A stretch of 60,000 bases of DNA, taken from Membranipora membranacea (taxonomy: Eukaryota > Bryozoa > Gymnolaemata > Cheilostomatida > Membraniporidae). The stretch is from the NCBI GenBank assembly GCA_914767715.1, contig OU612066.1:29426283-29486282 (forward strand). The letters are read 5' to 3'. The position numbers and the translations under genes are program-made. This document shows, piece after piece, positions 21,784-34,980 of this stretch. The notes under the pieces are model-generated. The model saw nothing but the letters and a program-made list of their open reading frames with translations, did no database searches and had not been told where the DNA came from. Each line of letters starts with the position of its first letter. Positions within the stretch are counted from its first letter, which is position 1.

Positions 21784-24022
21784 TTCTATGTCTGTATAAT
21801 TGTTATGTCCGATGAGAAAGGCCTGCAATGCTTACTGTTTCTAAAATGCCAGACGTATAGTGCATCGGCTGGTTATATACCAGCAGCTACAGCGTTGAAA
21901 ATGTAAATGGCAAACACTACATTTTCATGTAATATTTGATTCTAACTTAGTCACTTGGCAACCCGCATGTGAGTGGACAATTATTTTTGTGGGAGTTTAA
22001 TCACCCAACCCCACTCATCGAAATTTTTCCGGGTAGCCACATGTGTAAATAATATCTTTAGTGTGGTTAAAGCGCACATTTTACTCAATGTTGCGTAGTA
22101 AACACCTGAATGCTATCACTTCCGACCACTTACATATTTCTTTAAATCTTTTGATGGGTAGCTATTGTTGTGGTGATACACAAGTTGACTCATTGTCAAA
22201 TTTTTAATCATAGATAATAGATGACAATAGAGTTGCAAAATTGGGTGATGATAAACGGGATGATTGGTGGTTTGCAGGAAAAGCGCCTACTATTCATTCT
22301 CACAAACATTACTTCCGGACATTTACCAAGTTAGATTCTAATGTCTTAAAATAACCATACTGAGCCATACATACAACTCATTATCAAGTCACACTGTTTT
22401 CACTTTTTTATGATTGCGAAATAGAGATGCCTTATACCGATTCTGGCCAGCTCTGCCAACTTAAGTCTTTTAATGGTAGATCTACCCTTTTTCCAATTTT
22501 ACTTTCTATTCTTGTGATTTTTTTCGAAAAGCCTGGTGATCTACTCTTATTTAAGATTGAACTCATGGAATGCCTATTTTAAAATTATCATATCACAGTA
22601 TGTTTTTTTCGTTGTTATGTGAATTCAGGTATGCCCCAGTGCCTTTGGGGTCTCAATGCAAAAAGTTTCCATGGGAGCGTGATCTGGCACCTCTAACACA
22701 CAGTCCCTGTGCGCCATGGGCATATTTTCTATATCCCCATTTTTCAACAAAAGTTGATTGGCAGCCCTGATTCTGGCAGTGCCCTTTCAGATTTATAGTC
22801 TAGTGTGAGGGGTGAGTCATGGCTGGCAGTGTCAGGGGTGACTGAGGCGTCATCGTAGGGGCTAATTTAGGGGCAAACAAACCATCTTAGTGGATCTTAG
22901 ATCCAGTCAGGCTCAACAGATTTCTCTCTTTGTAACACATATTATCAATAAGAAAATAAGCAGGTGACTGCATGATTACTTGGTTGCTATCATAAAAATT
23001 AAACCCAAAAAATAAGCAACTTCAAATAAGTCGATTTTGAATTGGGGGAGTTTGGTGTAGAGCAGCTGTTGGGGACCCTGGCTGGGGAAATGGGTAACTA
23101 ATTATATTTCTATTTTGTAGAGCGCAGTCTACGCCAGAGGAACTGTGCAGTATAAATGAATTCGCTTGGGCAGGATCTTGGAGAGCACGTTCCGAAATAA
23201 TTACGAGACACACATTTTGCTGATATTTCTCTTAATGTCTAACAATCAGTCAGTTGCACATTTTGGATGCAATATCTGCCCCACCATTGGTTTCGGGCAA
23301 GCTAGACAATTCACACAAAAAGCTTTGTATTCCTCTTAAATATATGTTCTTGTTCTATTATACTGAACTAGTTTTTTTATTCCTATCTGTATTTGGGTTA
23401 ACCTTTTTGGAGGACTGGGTTAGGGATATCTAATGTCAAGCTGCCAGAATAGGAATGGCGTTAATCAGTGTTCTTGAGATAATGGATTAGAGCTGTAAGA
23501 TCCTTACTGAGCTGAATTCAATTGTAACTTGAGATTAGTGACGGCTATACTGCGTCAGTTGTCAGTAAGTCAGGGTACCGCTATAATGCCATTTTTAATT
23601 TATCATTGAGAAGGATCTAGAGAGTCGGCTTTCATCCTGATGCCAAAATAGACATTTATGCTGGTGTAGATTTATGAATTTGTTGATGTCATAACCGCAC
23701 AGCTTTGATATGTTGCCTGAGTTTCTTTTGTAATAAAATCCCTACAGGATATATAGAACACAACAACAAGCGATCATCTAGAGTTTTAATTAGTGGTATG
23801 AGTCACAATGTGTTGGATCTTGGAACAATTCTATTTATACAACTTTTTAGACAATACCTCACTAAAAACAATTATGATAGATATAGCAATATAGCAAATG
23901 GTATTTATAATCTTTAGATATGTAAGGTCAATCCTGGTGTGCATGTGTGGAGAGTACAATACTTTTGGTGGCATGGTAACCTGTTCTGTAGAAAGTCTGA
24001 TATCTGTCTGAGTGCTTTGGCT
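21784..24022. other. Intergenic region between EGF and NHL genes
   Basis: No exon could be supported on either strand. The region upstream of 21783 would hold the EGF promoter, and I see no clear TATA box near it. Short frames near 22570 and 23022 lack paired splice sites. Confidence 0.45.
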
Positions 24023-27000
24023 TTATGATTTCCTTTCTAATGATATCGATGGCTGACTTGTCTTACTTTCCTCTCCTTTTCTAACTTGATATCTGTTAGG
24101 AGTGTCAGGTCTCTTACTAGACCCAGGTCTGAACCTGTGGCACTCACATGACTTAAAACGGAAGATTTTGAGACAGTGATTGTTATTGGTTGAGCATTCC
24201 GTTGTGATAAGATGACCTTCAGGGCCGGGTGCACACTGCTGTACTGCTCCACAACCATCAGTAGGCCCCATTAGCTGCTTCACAAAAGCACCTTTATCAG
24301 AGAACACTGATACCTATCAAAGAAAAATAAATTGATGAGGTATTTGTTAGGATTGTTTGCTCATGCCCAAAGATTGGACACATCCTAAGATTTAATTTAG
24401 GTCCCAACAGCTGCTTCACAAAAGCTCCTTTAGCGGAGAACTCAAATAAATTGATGAGGTTATTTTCAGAATTGTTGGCTCCTGCCAAAAGAGTGGACAA
24501 GTCCGAAGATTATATTTTTTAAAGATCTTTTTATTTTTCATTCTATCCAGATGACTTGCCACTAACAGATATTGTTCTGAAATAACAGCGCTGACCTTGA
24601 ACTACCAAACTTTGACCCACACCCCCCTATCCAAACCTGTATATATCTCTGCTCGAGGCTTTTAATAATTCAGTGTGGTTGTAGTTCTCATCCAAGACAT
24701 ATGAAAGAAAACTCACCGTATGGTTCAGTGTGTCACAGACGCAGATGTTGCCATTCAATAGAACATGAATACCAGATGGAATGCAGGCAAGTCCGTCATC
24801 AACACCACAAGGCTCAAATCTGTGTACTAAGTCTCCGGTGTAGTTGAACAATTTAATGATTCGGTCCGATGGGTCACACACTACTATTAGATTAGATATC
24901 TCATTTATAGCTACATGAATACCTCCTTCCTGAAACATAATAGTATGGTTCACTGGTAGTTAGTACGTAAATGCCCAGATACAAAGATTGAAAACTTTGC
25001 CGATTAAAAAAGGCCAAAATTATCATCTGAGTGTGGGAGAGTCCCTTGAGGTGGTCTTGTTCCTGTGTCGTTACCTTCTTGATGGTGACTGCTATAGCTT
25101 CGTTAGCTCTATTTCCTCTTAATATGTCTAGTTAATAGGGTAAAGAGGGAAAGACTCTTGTATGAACTAAAGGCAAGGATTTGGCAATGAGTGGCTCCCT
25201 CATTTTTTCACACCCGAATCATCATCTCCGAAAATGGATAGACGCTACTGCCAATCATGTAATCCTGCATCAATGAGTCTGTGTATGATAATAGCATGCC
25301 TGCGGCTTACCTGATCTCTTCCGGGCATTGTACTGAACCTATTGATAAGTGTTCCACCACGTCTATAGAGCTCAATAGTTTTTTTTGTAGTTCCCACTAC
25401 AACATTATAGTGGACATCTACTGCGACCGAGTAAGGTTCGTCATTGGTGGGGAAGGAATCTTTGAACAGTTTTCTACGAGTGAAAGTTTGGATACGCTTG
25501 TTTTTACTATCAGCAACCAATACTTCTCCCATCAAAGTTGTAGCAACTCCTAAAATCACGGAACAGATTTTTTGTGGAAAAGCGATTAAAACAGAGCATG
25601 ACAGTATTCATCAGAATCAAAGATACTTTGATCATTACCAACAAAGTGCAACTACCAGACCCAATCCTGATTATTGCAACTTTATTTATCCTGATATCCC
25701 ATTGACATGACATACTAACGAAAAGCAACAATCAGTTAACTCCTGATCATTTCTTCCTCCAAAACAACATCAAATATTGGATTTATGATATCAAGTCTAA
25801 CCTGTTGGCTCATTGAATTCTCCCTCTTTGTTTCCGAGTTTTCCGAGCCTCTTTGTCATAACTCCATACTGATTGAACGACTGTATGCGATGGTTGGCCG
25901 TATCAGCCACAATAATCTCCCCTGTTCCACTGACAGCAAGTCCTCGGGGCCAGCTGAACTCTCCTTCTGCTGAACCCGTCTTTCTCAGACTATTACCAAT
26001 GTGGAACAGCAGCTTGTCTGGTCTGAAATGTGAGGCAGCATATGAATTACTCAAGTAGAAACTGAATGTGGAAATTAGTATTAACTTTAGATTAATGATT
26101 CCTGGATTTTATTTAGTTGACCTTCCCCATTTCGACTGCTGACCACTTTATAGGAAACATATTTGATTTCGCCAGTTTCCAGAACATATTTCGGGAAACA
26201 GAATTCCCACATACTCTCTGAGGCCAGGCATTCTTATGAAATGGTGTCTACCTATGTTGTCTTTTCTTATTTCCGCTCCTCTGCGTGAGGTCAAAAAATT
26301 GCAGTTTTTGTTATCAGGTTGTCAACTAAATGTTTATAATTATGGAAATATCAAAGCTTTGATTTGGTATGACCTGTGAACCACATCATACAATCTCTGA
26401 CCATAAGTCAGCGAGAAACTAGCCTCCCTACTTTTACTAGTCACCAAAAACTTCAAAATAAAACCAAGAATGTATAAAATTAGGAGAGATAACGCAAAAG
26501 TATTACCTGCGATCCTCAACTTTAGGGATGGCCTTGGTGTGAGTCTGATCGACACTGTCACAGGTCGCAATAAGACCATGAGATAAAATAAATCCATCCC
26601 ATTTATGTGTGTCCTGGTGATCTTTAACTATAGGATGGCGACAGTCGTGAGCTACAATAACAAGAATGACAGATTGCTGTAATATCAGATTGAATAGTCA
26701 TATCAATTGTTTAATGATTGATGTATCGATAATGGTGGACAACTCTCAGATACTGACTTATCCTCCTCCGAAAAATTGAAGAACTATACTATACTATACC
26801 TCCTCCGCCAACACTTATTTTTCTAGATCATAATCTAAGTTTGCTGGAAATAGCAAAACTGCACTGTGCATAAACTTACTTCTGGGAAGAACACACTTTG
26901 AAAGGTTTTTCTGACAGTCATGCGCTTTCAATACTGCAAACTCAATGGGATTGTTTGGGACAGCTTTATGCACAGCAGAACTGATATCAAATTCTCTTAT

Positions 27001-28329
27001 TCGGTGTGAGGGAAGCCTCCCTCCGCCTATTCTCTGGAGCAAGCATGGATTGTGTTTCCCATATTGGGGATATTCACTCATTGGAAAGGGAGGATCAACT
27101 GCTTCGGCCATTTTATAATTGTGCTGACCTCCAGGGTCTTGGTAGAGAAAGGCTTAGAGCAGAACAAAATGCTCAAAATCTAGTGATGTCAAATATAAAC
27201 AAACTATTTCAGAAAATTAGTTTTTCAAGAGCTCGTTTCAAAATGTTACTTACACTCAAAATATCTAATTCCAGAAAATCTAGATTTAGTTGATATGTAT
27301 GCACTAGGATCATTTCGGGCAGAAAATCAAAGCTTCCTGTTTTATTCTTCTTGAAACAGGTATATGAAAATAGATTATACCCTAAATTAAGTATCAATCA
27401 CAGAGAGCCAACAACTGCGGAGGGAGCGGTCTCTGTTGACAAAGGGAGTCAACCTGTTCGACAGTTACCTAATGGGGGAGGAGGGGAGCGGGCCGCCGGG
27501 ACTGCGGGCCGTCGGCTGGCGGAGACTTTGTGAGGGGGTGGAGTGTAGGGGGCATTTGGTAAATGGGGCTTCCCGGTGGCTGGACGGATCGGGGTGGTCT
27601 CAGCTTTGTTTATTCGGGTGGTCACCACTCTAGTCTTGACCTCTCTGGTGTAGACTATCAGACCACACGGCTGATAATATTTTATCTTAATTTTTAATCA
27701 ATTATTTTGCTAGAAATTTTCAAGCAGAAGCCTAATACCAACAAAAATACCTACCTCCTACATAAATCCTAAACTACAAATGCTACTATTTCATTAAAGT
27801 TAACTAACCGCATCATTTTTCAGACCATTTAGGGCATTCAATTCAGTGAGAACACAAGCCTGAAAATTTGTTCAGACATTCAGGCATTATGTTATACTTT
27901 TGACTTATGCCACAAATCAACAGATCCAACACTCAGCGCTCCAACTACAGGCCTTATTTGAATGTCCATAACTCTAAGCGGCAACATAAGAGCTGACCTC
28001 AAATGCATTAACCCATTCTAAGCCTCTTAATGTACAAATATCCGACCAATGAACTCCTGAAAGGGACATTCATTCACGCTACTCACAGATATAAATTCCC
28101 TGCAATTGTAGTAAGCTTTCTCCAAACATGAATTCTCTGCCTGTATGAATATATGTGAAATCTGCAAAGTTGCATTATGGGAGTAAAAATTCCTCTTTAT
28201 TTACCTCTGATTTGTCCAGCAGATGCAGAGCTGAATACGAGGGGCGTGGCTTCCTTGTACACATCTCTCAGAGTAAACGTCGGCTTGGCGGGTGAAGTAT
28301 AGACATATCGGTAAGGATACAGCTTATAC
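24023..28329 (-). CDS. NHL-repeat beta-propeller protein (5' end missing)
   Basis: Seven exons join in phase: 28329-28205, 27128-26880, 26651-26507, 26022-25802, 25549-25311, 24929-24717 and 24313-24023. They give 493 codons plus a stop. The last four exons carry about six NHL-type blades. The clearest are WPRGLAVSGTGEIIVADTAN (followed by HRIQSF), EPTGVATTLMGEVLVADSKN (followed by KRIQTF), EGGIHVAINEISNLIVV and IPSGIHVLLNGNICVCDTLN (followed by HTVSVF). NHL propellers bind RNA or protein, often at the C-terminus of TRIM-type ubiquitin ligases. Here the part before the propeller (residues 1-172) has a His/Cys-rich stretch (KCVLPRTHDCRHPIVKDHQD) but no clear RING or B-box, so a TRIM label is not justified. 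The C-terminus is basic and Ser-rich. The first exon needs two bases from an unseen upstream exon; the segmental duplication begins about 2 kb upstream of it. Confidence 0.75.
24290..24515 (-). repeat. Tandem duplication of an exon start and its intron flank in the NHL gene
   Basis: On the minus strand, 24313-24260 (TTCTCTGATAAAGGTGCTTT..) is matched by 24445-24392 (TTCTCCGCTAAAGGAGCTTT, then TGTGAAGCAGCTGTTGGGAC), and the flanking AAATTGATGAGG and GGACA..TCC.AAGAT blocks also repeat. The extra copy reads FSAKGAFVKQLLGP against FSDKGAFVKQLMGP in the real exon, but it has lost the ATAG acceptor, so it looks like a dying duplicated exon half. Confidence 0.75.
27440..27640. other. GC-rich island in an NHL-gene intron
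   Basis: About 200 bp of G-rich sequence (GGGGGAGGAGGGGAGCGGGC..) sits in an AT-rich intron. A 65-codon open frame on the plus strand crosses it, but it has no family pattern I recognise. It may be an inserted element or an internal CpG island. Confidence 0.5.
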
Positions 28330-29689
28330 CTGTTGATGTAAGGAAGTAAAATGTATGCCGAAAGAAAATGTTACGAGTAGGTCATAGTTTAGCAGATTTA
28401 TTTACATCGTGTCGTCGCATCAATACAAGACACATCAACTCTGTAGCTTCGCGTTGTTGCAAATGTGCAATTGATTGTAAAAATCAGCCTTGATATTTTC
28501 GTTTAGCAGTAAGCAAGAATTGCTGCAAATTCTTAGTCTTAGCCAGGTCTTTTAGCAGTGGCTAGTGAATACCAATAAGAACTGTATGACTATGGCCACT
28601 AGGAGATGTCTTTGAACTGTTGGCTGCACTACTTTGACTTACTTAGTGTTGAAGTCTGTCATTGTAACCCAACAATACTAGTCAGCATATTATTTCGCTG
28701 ACATTTAATATCTAAGCCTAATTCTTATCCAACAAGGCTACTAGCTTGTCTAGCGCACAAATAAAATTAAAACTTTAATACAGGCAGAACTGATATGGCA
28801 GTGTTTATTTGCTTTATCAATATCCGACATGCAATATCACAGTACAAATAATTCAAAGCTCTATTCATTTCTATTTACAGTTATAATTGAATTTTTCAAT
28901 GTATTTTTTCAACCAGCCTTGATTGCATGTTATATTATTGTGCTTGTCAGCAATTGGCAGCGCTAGACTGGTTTTGTTGACATAAGGGTGCCCTTAGCAA
29001 CTACAGAAACCTTGCTGAATGAAAGAGGTAATGAATGACCATGCCTTTTGGAGTTGTCTCCTGCTGTTCCACCTTCAGACTAAACGCTACTATTTGATGA
29101 TTTATCAAGGTCTGTTATGGATGTTTAACATCTAAAAGATACATCGTGTGAGTTTGCTGTAAATTTTGGTAAATTTTAATACAACATAAAGCAATCTACC
29201 TCTACTATGAAGAATTGATAATAAAGTAGAATCTTCTTTAAGATGGTATGTTTTGGTTATGTTATGTTATGAAGAGTAATCGCCAACTTCAATTTTGAAG
29301 ATATTAGGCAATATATATTATACAAGAAAAATAGGATACACAGCATTGTGCGCAGTTGGAAAGATTGACAGATAAGCTCCTTCTAGCAGCCTCTAGGTAA
29401 GTGTTTTTTGTTTTAAGGTCTTTTGATTGTTTTCTATCCTTACATAACCAAAAGATGTTTGTCTTGTTAACCTGCTAAGAGATTTGAGAATCTAACATCT
29501 GCACAAATCATTAATAGATGGAGTTGCTGTGTTTTATTTAGAGCCAAAAAGTATACCTGAATATATATAACTATAGATAGATGAAAATAATGAATGCAAC
29601 ACACTAAGAATATGACACTACTGATTTTTTGTTATTGCTTGCGCTATTGCAGTGTTATGTTATGTGCACAAGTTTTCAAATCATGACTC
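28330..29689. other. No gene seen upstream of the first visible NHL exon
   Basis: I searched for the missing 5' exons of the NHL gene and found no frame of the needed phase. The sequence is AT-rich with no obvious repeats. Confidence 0.4.
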
Positions 29690-30000
29690 CGCCTGATATT
29701 AAATACTCAAGGTCAGGTTAAGTCCAAGTATTACCTAGCCAATAAGTTGGCTCATCACATCTGGTGGCTCATTTAGCCGATATGAAAAGAGCCTACACAT
29801 TGGCTAGGTAATACCCTTCCAACTTCGAAACTAAATTTGATGCCATGTATAAAAATATAAAGAAATGCTACAGAATAGATATATCAAAAATAAAACACAG
29901 CTCTCTTGTTTGGGAGATAAATATGACGTCTGGCCAAACCAATGTCACAGAAAATTAAGATTAAAATAGTAGAGGCATTAAATCAGAATGAATGAATTGC
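29690..30000 (+). repeat. Diverged repeat shared with 57.24-57.49 kb
   Basis: TTTCAAATCATGACT, GGTAATACCCTTCCAACTTC, TGTTTGGGAGATAAATATGA and TAGAGGCATTAAA line up, in order and in the same orientation, with blocks at 57238, 57273, 57387 and 57449. A 90-bp segment near 29728-29797 is present only here. At 57 kb the match lies just past the kinase stop codon, so it is either a dispersed element or a duplicated 3' flank. Confidence 0.7.
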
Positions 30001-30089
30001 ACAAGTTGCTGTTTTATTCTCTCTGTAGTGTTAATTTTAAACTGACGAATTTTACACCTCATATACCCTCTGATTGGTTTCCAAAGACG

Positions 30090-30168
30090 GCACGTGTTGC
30101 TAACATGTCTGCAATAGCGGCACGTGTTGCTAACATGTCTGCAATAGCGGCACGTTTTGCTAACTGCT
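30090..30168 (+). repeat. 30-bp tandem repeat, 2.6 units, with E-box motifs
   Basis: GGCACGTGTTGCTAACATGT and CTGCAATAGC repeat twice, and a third partial copy has GGCACGTTTTGCTAAC. Each full unit carries a CACGTG motif. Confidence 0.85.
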
Positions 30169-33100
30169 GTTCTATGACGTCTGTATTTGTAGCCTCATCT
30201 CTTTTGTTGTCGCTGGTTAATAAGAGTGTGGGGGATGAGTTCTTCCTGAAGTCCAGAATGTTCTTTATTTCAGTCTCAAAATGGCACCATCAATTAGCAA
30301 TATAGAGTTTTCTTTAGTTGTTTTTCAAATGTGACCGTATCACTAGATACCATCGGCTTCTGGATTCAAGTAATTTTCAGGTAGTCAAATTTCATGTTTT
30401 CATTTAGATTTCCAAATTTCAGCATGATCAGATAAAATGTTCGCCGATAAAATAATAAATAAAGGTTTAGCTTATCATGACTAAGCATCACGCTAATTGG
30501 CAACTTAATTATTCAAAGCTTCGGTATTATTTATTTATACTATATTTGCCAATTTATTAATTAATGTATGATTTAAATGTGAAAATATTTAAACCAAATG
30601 TAATAAGGATTCCTTGCCATTGACCATGGATGTTATTTATACCTGCTGTGTTGGATTCTAGCTGGGTATATAAGCATTTGCGGTAATTCAAAATGGCAGT
30701 GTTTAGAGTTGCAATTTAAAAATTTGAAGAACTAAAACTGGGTTTTCCTTTTTTCTGTGCTGACACTTTATATGTTTGTGACAAAATAAACCAACCAATA
30801 ATACTATGCATGTCAGCGGATATGTACAGCGGACGTTGATTATATTTGTCCTGCGTGTTGAAGTACCATAGAACTAAGAGAAAGGAAACAACTACTGGAA
30901 GGGGGGCTGTCGTAAACTGAGTGAGTCAATATAGTAGGCCAGTAACATATTATGGTATACAGTAGTTATTCAAGTTGTGTCCTTTTGTCCTGAGGTAGCA
31001 CAATCTCAACTCAAAACAGCGCAACACCATTTGAACCGAGGAGTTGCATCCCCTCTGGGCAATTTGGCATTATGCATTTGGCATTTTCGTACCTTTAGTA
31101 TTTGGCATTTAGCATGTCGTTACTGATTTCCATAGCCACCCTATGCAACACAGCGTGTTAGGGTTGCTGGGCTTAACCAATATCAATTTTTTCTGATCCG
31201 CGAATCCGTTCTCATCTAGGTTTAACCCAAAGGAATAGACAAATAGTTTTCTTCTTGTGGTGGGTTTATTCTGAGCTGGATCATCGCCTATTATTTTAAT
31301 ATTAATGTGTATAAGGTCTGTGTGTCCTACAGAGGTGATTGTATTATCTCCGATCTCTATCAGATAGTTTTATCATAAAACAGATTCTGGTGTCTATAAC
31401 CTGTTCTCTGGAGAGTTCGGTCTCATACCACTACTCTCCCCCCCCCCCCCACTTTAGACAAGACAAGACAACAGAGGCTGGGATGTATAGTACATCGCTG
31501 ACATACTCACTCTCATGATTGTGACTGAGCCATGAGTAGGTCTCTGATTTAGCTATTGTTATCACGATCTGGATTTTGTATGGAAAATTATTCATCATAC
31601 TTTAAATCCTCTATCATAAAAAGTTCATCCAAAACTTCAAGTTTAATTTTGTACCTAATGAACTCAGATAAGTTGCGGGCGGGAGGGTGGGGGCAAAAGA
31701 TCACGATACTTTGTTTTTCACTTATGATCAGCAGGATGAGTGGTCAGATCAGCCATGACCAGGACATAAAATTACACACCGATCTCCACGAGATCACACC
31801 ATGATCTAACTTTTATCTCTACCTGCACCTCTTTGTTGTTTAAGTGGACAAGCCAAGTATACATCATCCAGCTAAAATCATCCGAAGCAAATAAAATCAG
31901 GCACTGGTGTTGTAATAGATAGATAAATAAACTGCTAAGAGACCATGTCCCACACACCTCTGATTCAAGCCCAATACTGCCCATGTGATCACCTTCAATG
32001 ACTCACCAGTTTCTCTTCGCTCGATGACCAAACTCTCCTGTTTCAAGCTAGGAGTATTTAAATATCTTCTTTCAGCATAAAAGTTTCTTCTTGTTTTTTT
32101 GTCTTTTTTTCTTTTGTTATGGCACTAAATGTAAAAAAATTTCCTCAAAATGATTTAGTTTGCGAAATAAACTATTAACAAAAATGCAATCTTCCAACGA
32201 GTAATCTAGCATTTTCACATTATAGAACTAGTTCAATGCTTAGGTTACAATCCCATCTGGATTTGTACAAGCCTAACTTGATATAACACCATGAGAATCA
32301 ATCCTGATAGACCTGTCTGTCTGTCTGTCTGTCTGAGAAAGTCAAGACCAGTTCCAGAACGAGATTTGGATTGACAGCGGACAGTAAGGCGACAGATGAA
32401 TAACAACATCCAATTTTTTACCAGTGTTGTTTAATCCTGAAATCAACCCACATAATACATTATGTAAGTTACAGAGAAGACAGAGGTACATTACAATTAT
32501 ATTGATCTGATTATGGCCAATGTATAGATGCATTATCACCAGAACATTGACCAAAAAAAAGTATTCAACGCCTCTTCTTCAATTTTCTATTGAGTCACGG
32601 GAATCATGTTTGTGGAGGGGAGGAAAAATTTGGCGAGATGTGATATTTACCCAGAATGCAACTCTCAGCAACATAAGTACATAAGGGTATACACAGATTA
32701 TCTGTTACAAAATGTTAGGTACAAAGTGCCAAGATAAAAAAAACAACATCAACAACTAAAATGATAATAGATGGAATGAGGCTACTTAATATGAGGATTA
32801 AATATAATGTGAGTTTATTTTGGCTGTGCTGTCAGGGGACAGATAATTTGACTAATTATTGTAGCAAATATCTATGTGCAGATATTCAAATATCTTCTAA
32901 GCAGTGGAGCAAATAGCAATTTATATATTACATTACGTTATATCACATGGTGACACAAATCTCGATAGAACTGTTATGGCATGCATAATGTAGTCAGGGA
33001 GTTTTGCTGTCCCGAACTCCCAGATGTAGTGTGTCACAATTTTGAATCAAAGAATAGCATTATCACATGAGTCAGAGCGAAATATTGGCTAAAAGAGTGC

Positions 33101-33427
33101 TGGTAAAATTTTAAGGCCTGAAAACTGAGTAATATGGCTGCTAAGTTGCTCTCAATGAGCAGGTGTGTCAGGTATATATCTAATATCAGCAGTTTGTCTG
33201 ACGATCGGATCAGCTGGTGTTATGTGGCAACTCTATATTCTGCTAGTACATCGGAAATCATTGGATTTGGATGGGGTTTGGTGTCGGGGGTCAATATATT
33301 TCATTTTTTGCTTCAAAATCCCAAAGCAAAGGAGTTTGATGTATCCAAGAAACCATCTGTACCATATTGTTTGATATGAATATAATATATTGATTGCCCA
33401 TCCCGTTATGAAATCATGCTATCAAAA

Positions 33428-33500
33428 TTAAATTAAATACATAATTTATATTGATCGGTGGTAAATAAAGTTCATAATATAAATTATGTATTTAATTTAA
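33428..33500. mobile_element. Short palindromic insertion present only in copy 1
   Basis: AAATTAAATACATAATTTAT pairs with ATAAATTATGTATTTAATTT around a loop holding GATCGGTGGTAAATAAAGTT. Copy 3 has only AATTAAGTATTTGATTTAAC at this place. The loop sequence recurs inverted at 44043-44070, at the edge of the insertion private to copy 3. Confidence 0.75.
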
Positions 33501-33801
33501 CTGATTTTTAGCTGACATGTCTCTTTTATAATAACAATAATTTTGTGACTTACTATGAAACTATGCTATTTTTTGCATTTTCTTTTCTGTCAGATCTAAT
33601 TTATACATTCAATTGTATCAAATTAAAGTAATCACAAACAAACAAACAAGCATGTTGGCCGCCATGGTCTATACTATATTATTGAGACTGCAAGCTATTA
33701 CTTCATCAGTTATGTAAAAGGATTGTTGAAGCGTGACGCCGAGAAGCTAAGCTGCTCAATAAAAGTTCTCTCTAAAATTTCGATAAAAGATTGATGAAAA
33801 T

Positions 33802-34566
33802 ATGCCTAAATGTAAGCGTATGACGTCCACACAGAACTCAAATGATAGCAGCGAGTCATCCTGTAGCATACACAAAATGGAAGAGAGCTCTGGAACCACA
33901 ACTCTGCCGTATGTGCAGAAAAGTATGAAAGCAATTCAGAAAAAACTTGACAGCTCGTACAGAAAGGAGTCAGTGATTGAAATCAAAGGCTTGGTGAGTA
34001 ATCCACAAGTTGTTGTCAGTCTGGATTCTGCTAGATAAGAAATTTCAAAGAATGTTCTGCCGACCCAACTTGCAGCGGCAAATCCCAAACTTTGAGTGGA
34101 AAATAACACCAAAATATCTGGTGATAGTGTCAGCTCTGTTCTAGCAGTTGATGATCAAGATAACAATGAATTATTTACTGTGAATTTTTACAATACCACA
34201 TCACAAATTCTTGTCAATAGAATCAACCATGTGAAATCATTTCTTCAGTATTACTCGCTAGTTATTGACAGTATCCCAACCACTATAACCTATGCAATGA
34301 ATTGCACACTCCAGCAGCAGCGCAAAGCTGCTCTCGATACGGAAGCATTACCTAGACCTAGACCTTTAATCAATATTATCAAGGTCAAAATGTTGCAATG
34401 GGCGATTTCTACAACAGGGAGACACCGCAGAATTGCACTCGATTATTCAACGTGCCTACGGCTGCTGCAAGTGCCTTTTTGTGGTATTTCACTATCCAAC
34501 ATTAATTCTGTTCATGTTCGACAATGCCACCTACAGGAACTTGCAGCCCTTTCTCCCATTAGATGA
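33802..34566 (+). pseudogene. Unknown ORF zone of copy 1, upstream of the minisatellite
   Basis: Two short frames follow each other: 33802-34038 (Ser/Lys-rich, MPKCKRMTSTQNSNDSSESS..) and 34096-34566 (a helical, polar frame starting MENNTKISGDSVSSVLAVDD). The same frames exist in copy 3 with indels. Their place upstream of pol suggests a gag-like region, but there is no CCHC knuckle or other motif to prove it. Confidence 0.3.
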
Positions 34567-34714
34567 CATTGTATTCTTCAATCTGGCATCATCAAGCTTT
34601 CTAACCCAACTTTGCTGTTTCCAGATGCACTGGTTGGGAACTGCACATTTAACAAAACTGTATGGAGATTACGTTGCCGGACTATACCTACTGTATGATA
34701 ACTTCCGCCCACAC

Positions 34715-34980
34715 AGGACACACGCAGCACACGCGGCACACGCGGCACACGGGGCACACGCGGCACACGCGGCACACGCGGCACACGCGGCACACGCGGC
34801 ACACGCGGCGCACGCGGCGCAAGCGGCGCACCGGGCACACCGGGCACACCGGGCACACCGGGCACACCGGGCACACCGGGCACACCGGGCACACCGGGCA
34901 CACCGGGCACACCGGGCACACCGGGCACACCGGGCTCACCGGGCACACCGGGCACACCGGGCACACCGGGCACACCGGGC
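34715..34980. repeat. 9-bp GC-rich minisatellite, copy 1 (collagen-like reading)
   Basis: Units of ACACGCGGC change at about 34822 into units of ACACCGGGC. All six reading frames are open across the array. One plus frame reads (Gly-Thr-Arg)n then (Gly-Thr-Pro)n, and a minus frame reads (Pro-Gly-Val)n, both collagen-like. The homologous array in copy 3 is about twice as long. Confidence 0.92.

Noticed and set aside
24297-24500. Separate 67-codon ORF upstream of the last NHL exon
   Set aside because: It is the duplicated exon half read together with intron sequence, and it has no splice acceptor.
26880-27111. ATG at 27111 as the true start of the NHL gene
   Set aside because: The acceptor just upstream (27129) joins in phase with the 28.3-kb exon, which is clearly coding. 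A short isoform from this ATG remains possible.
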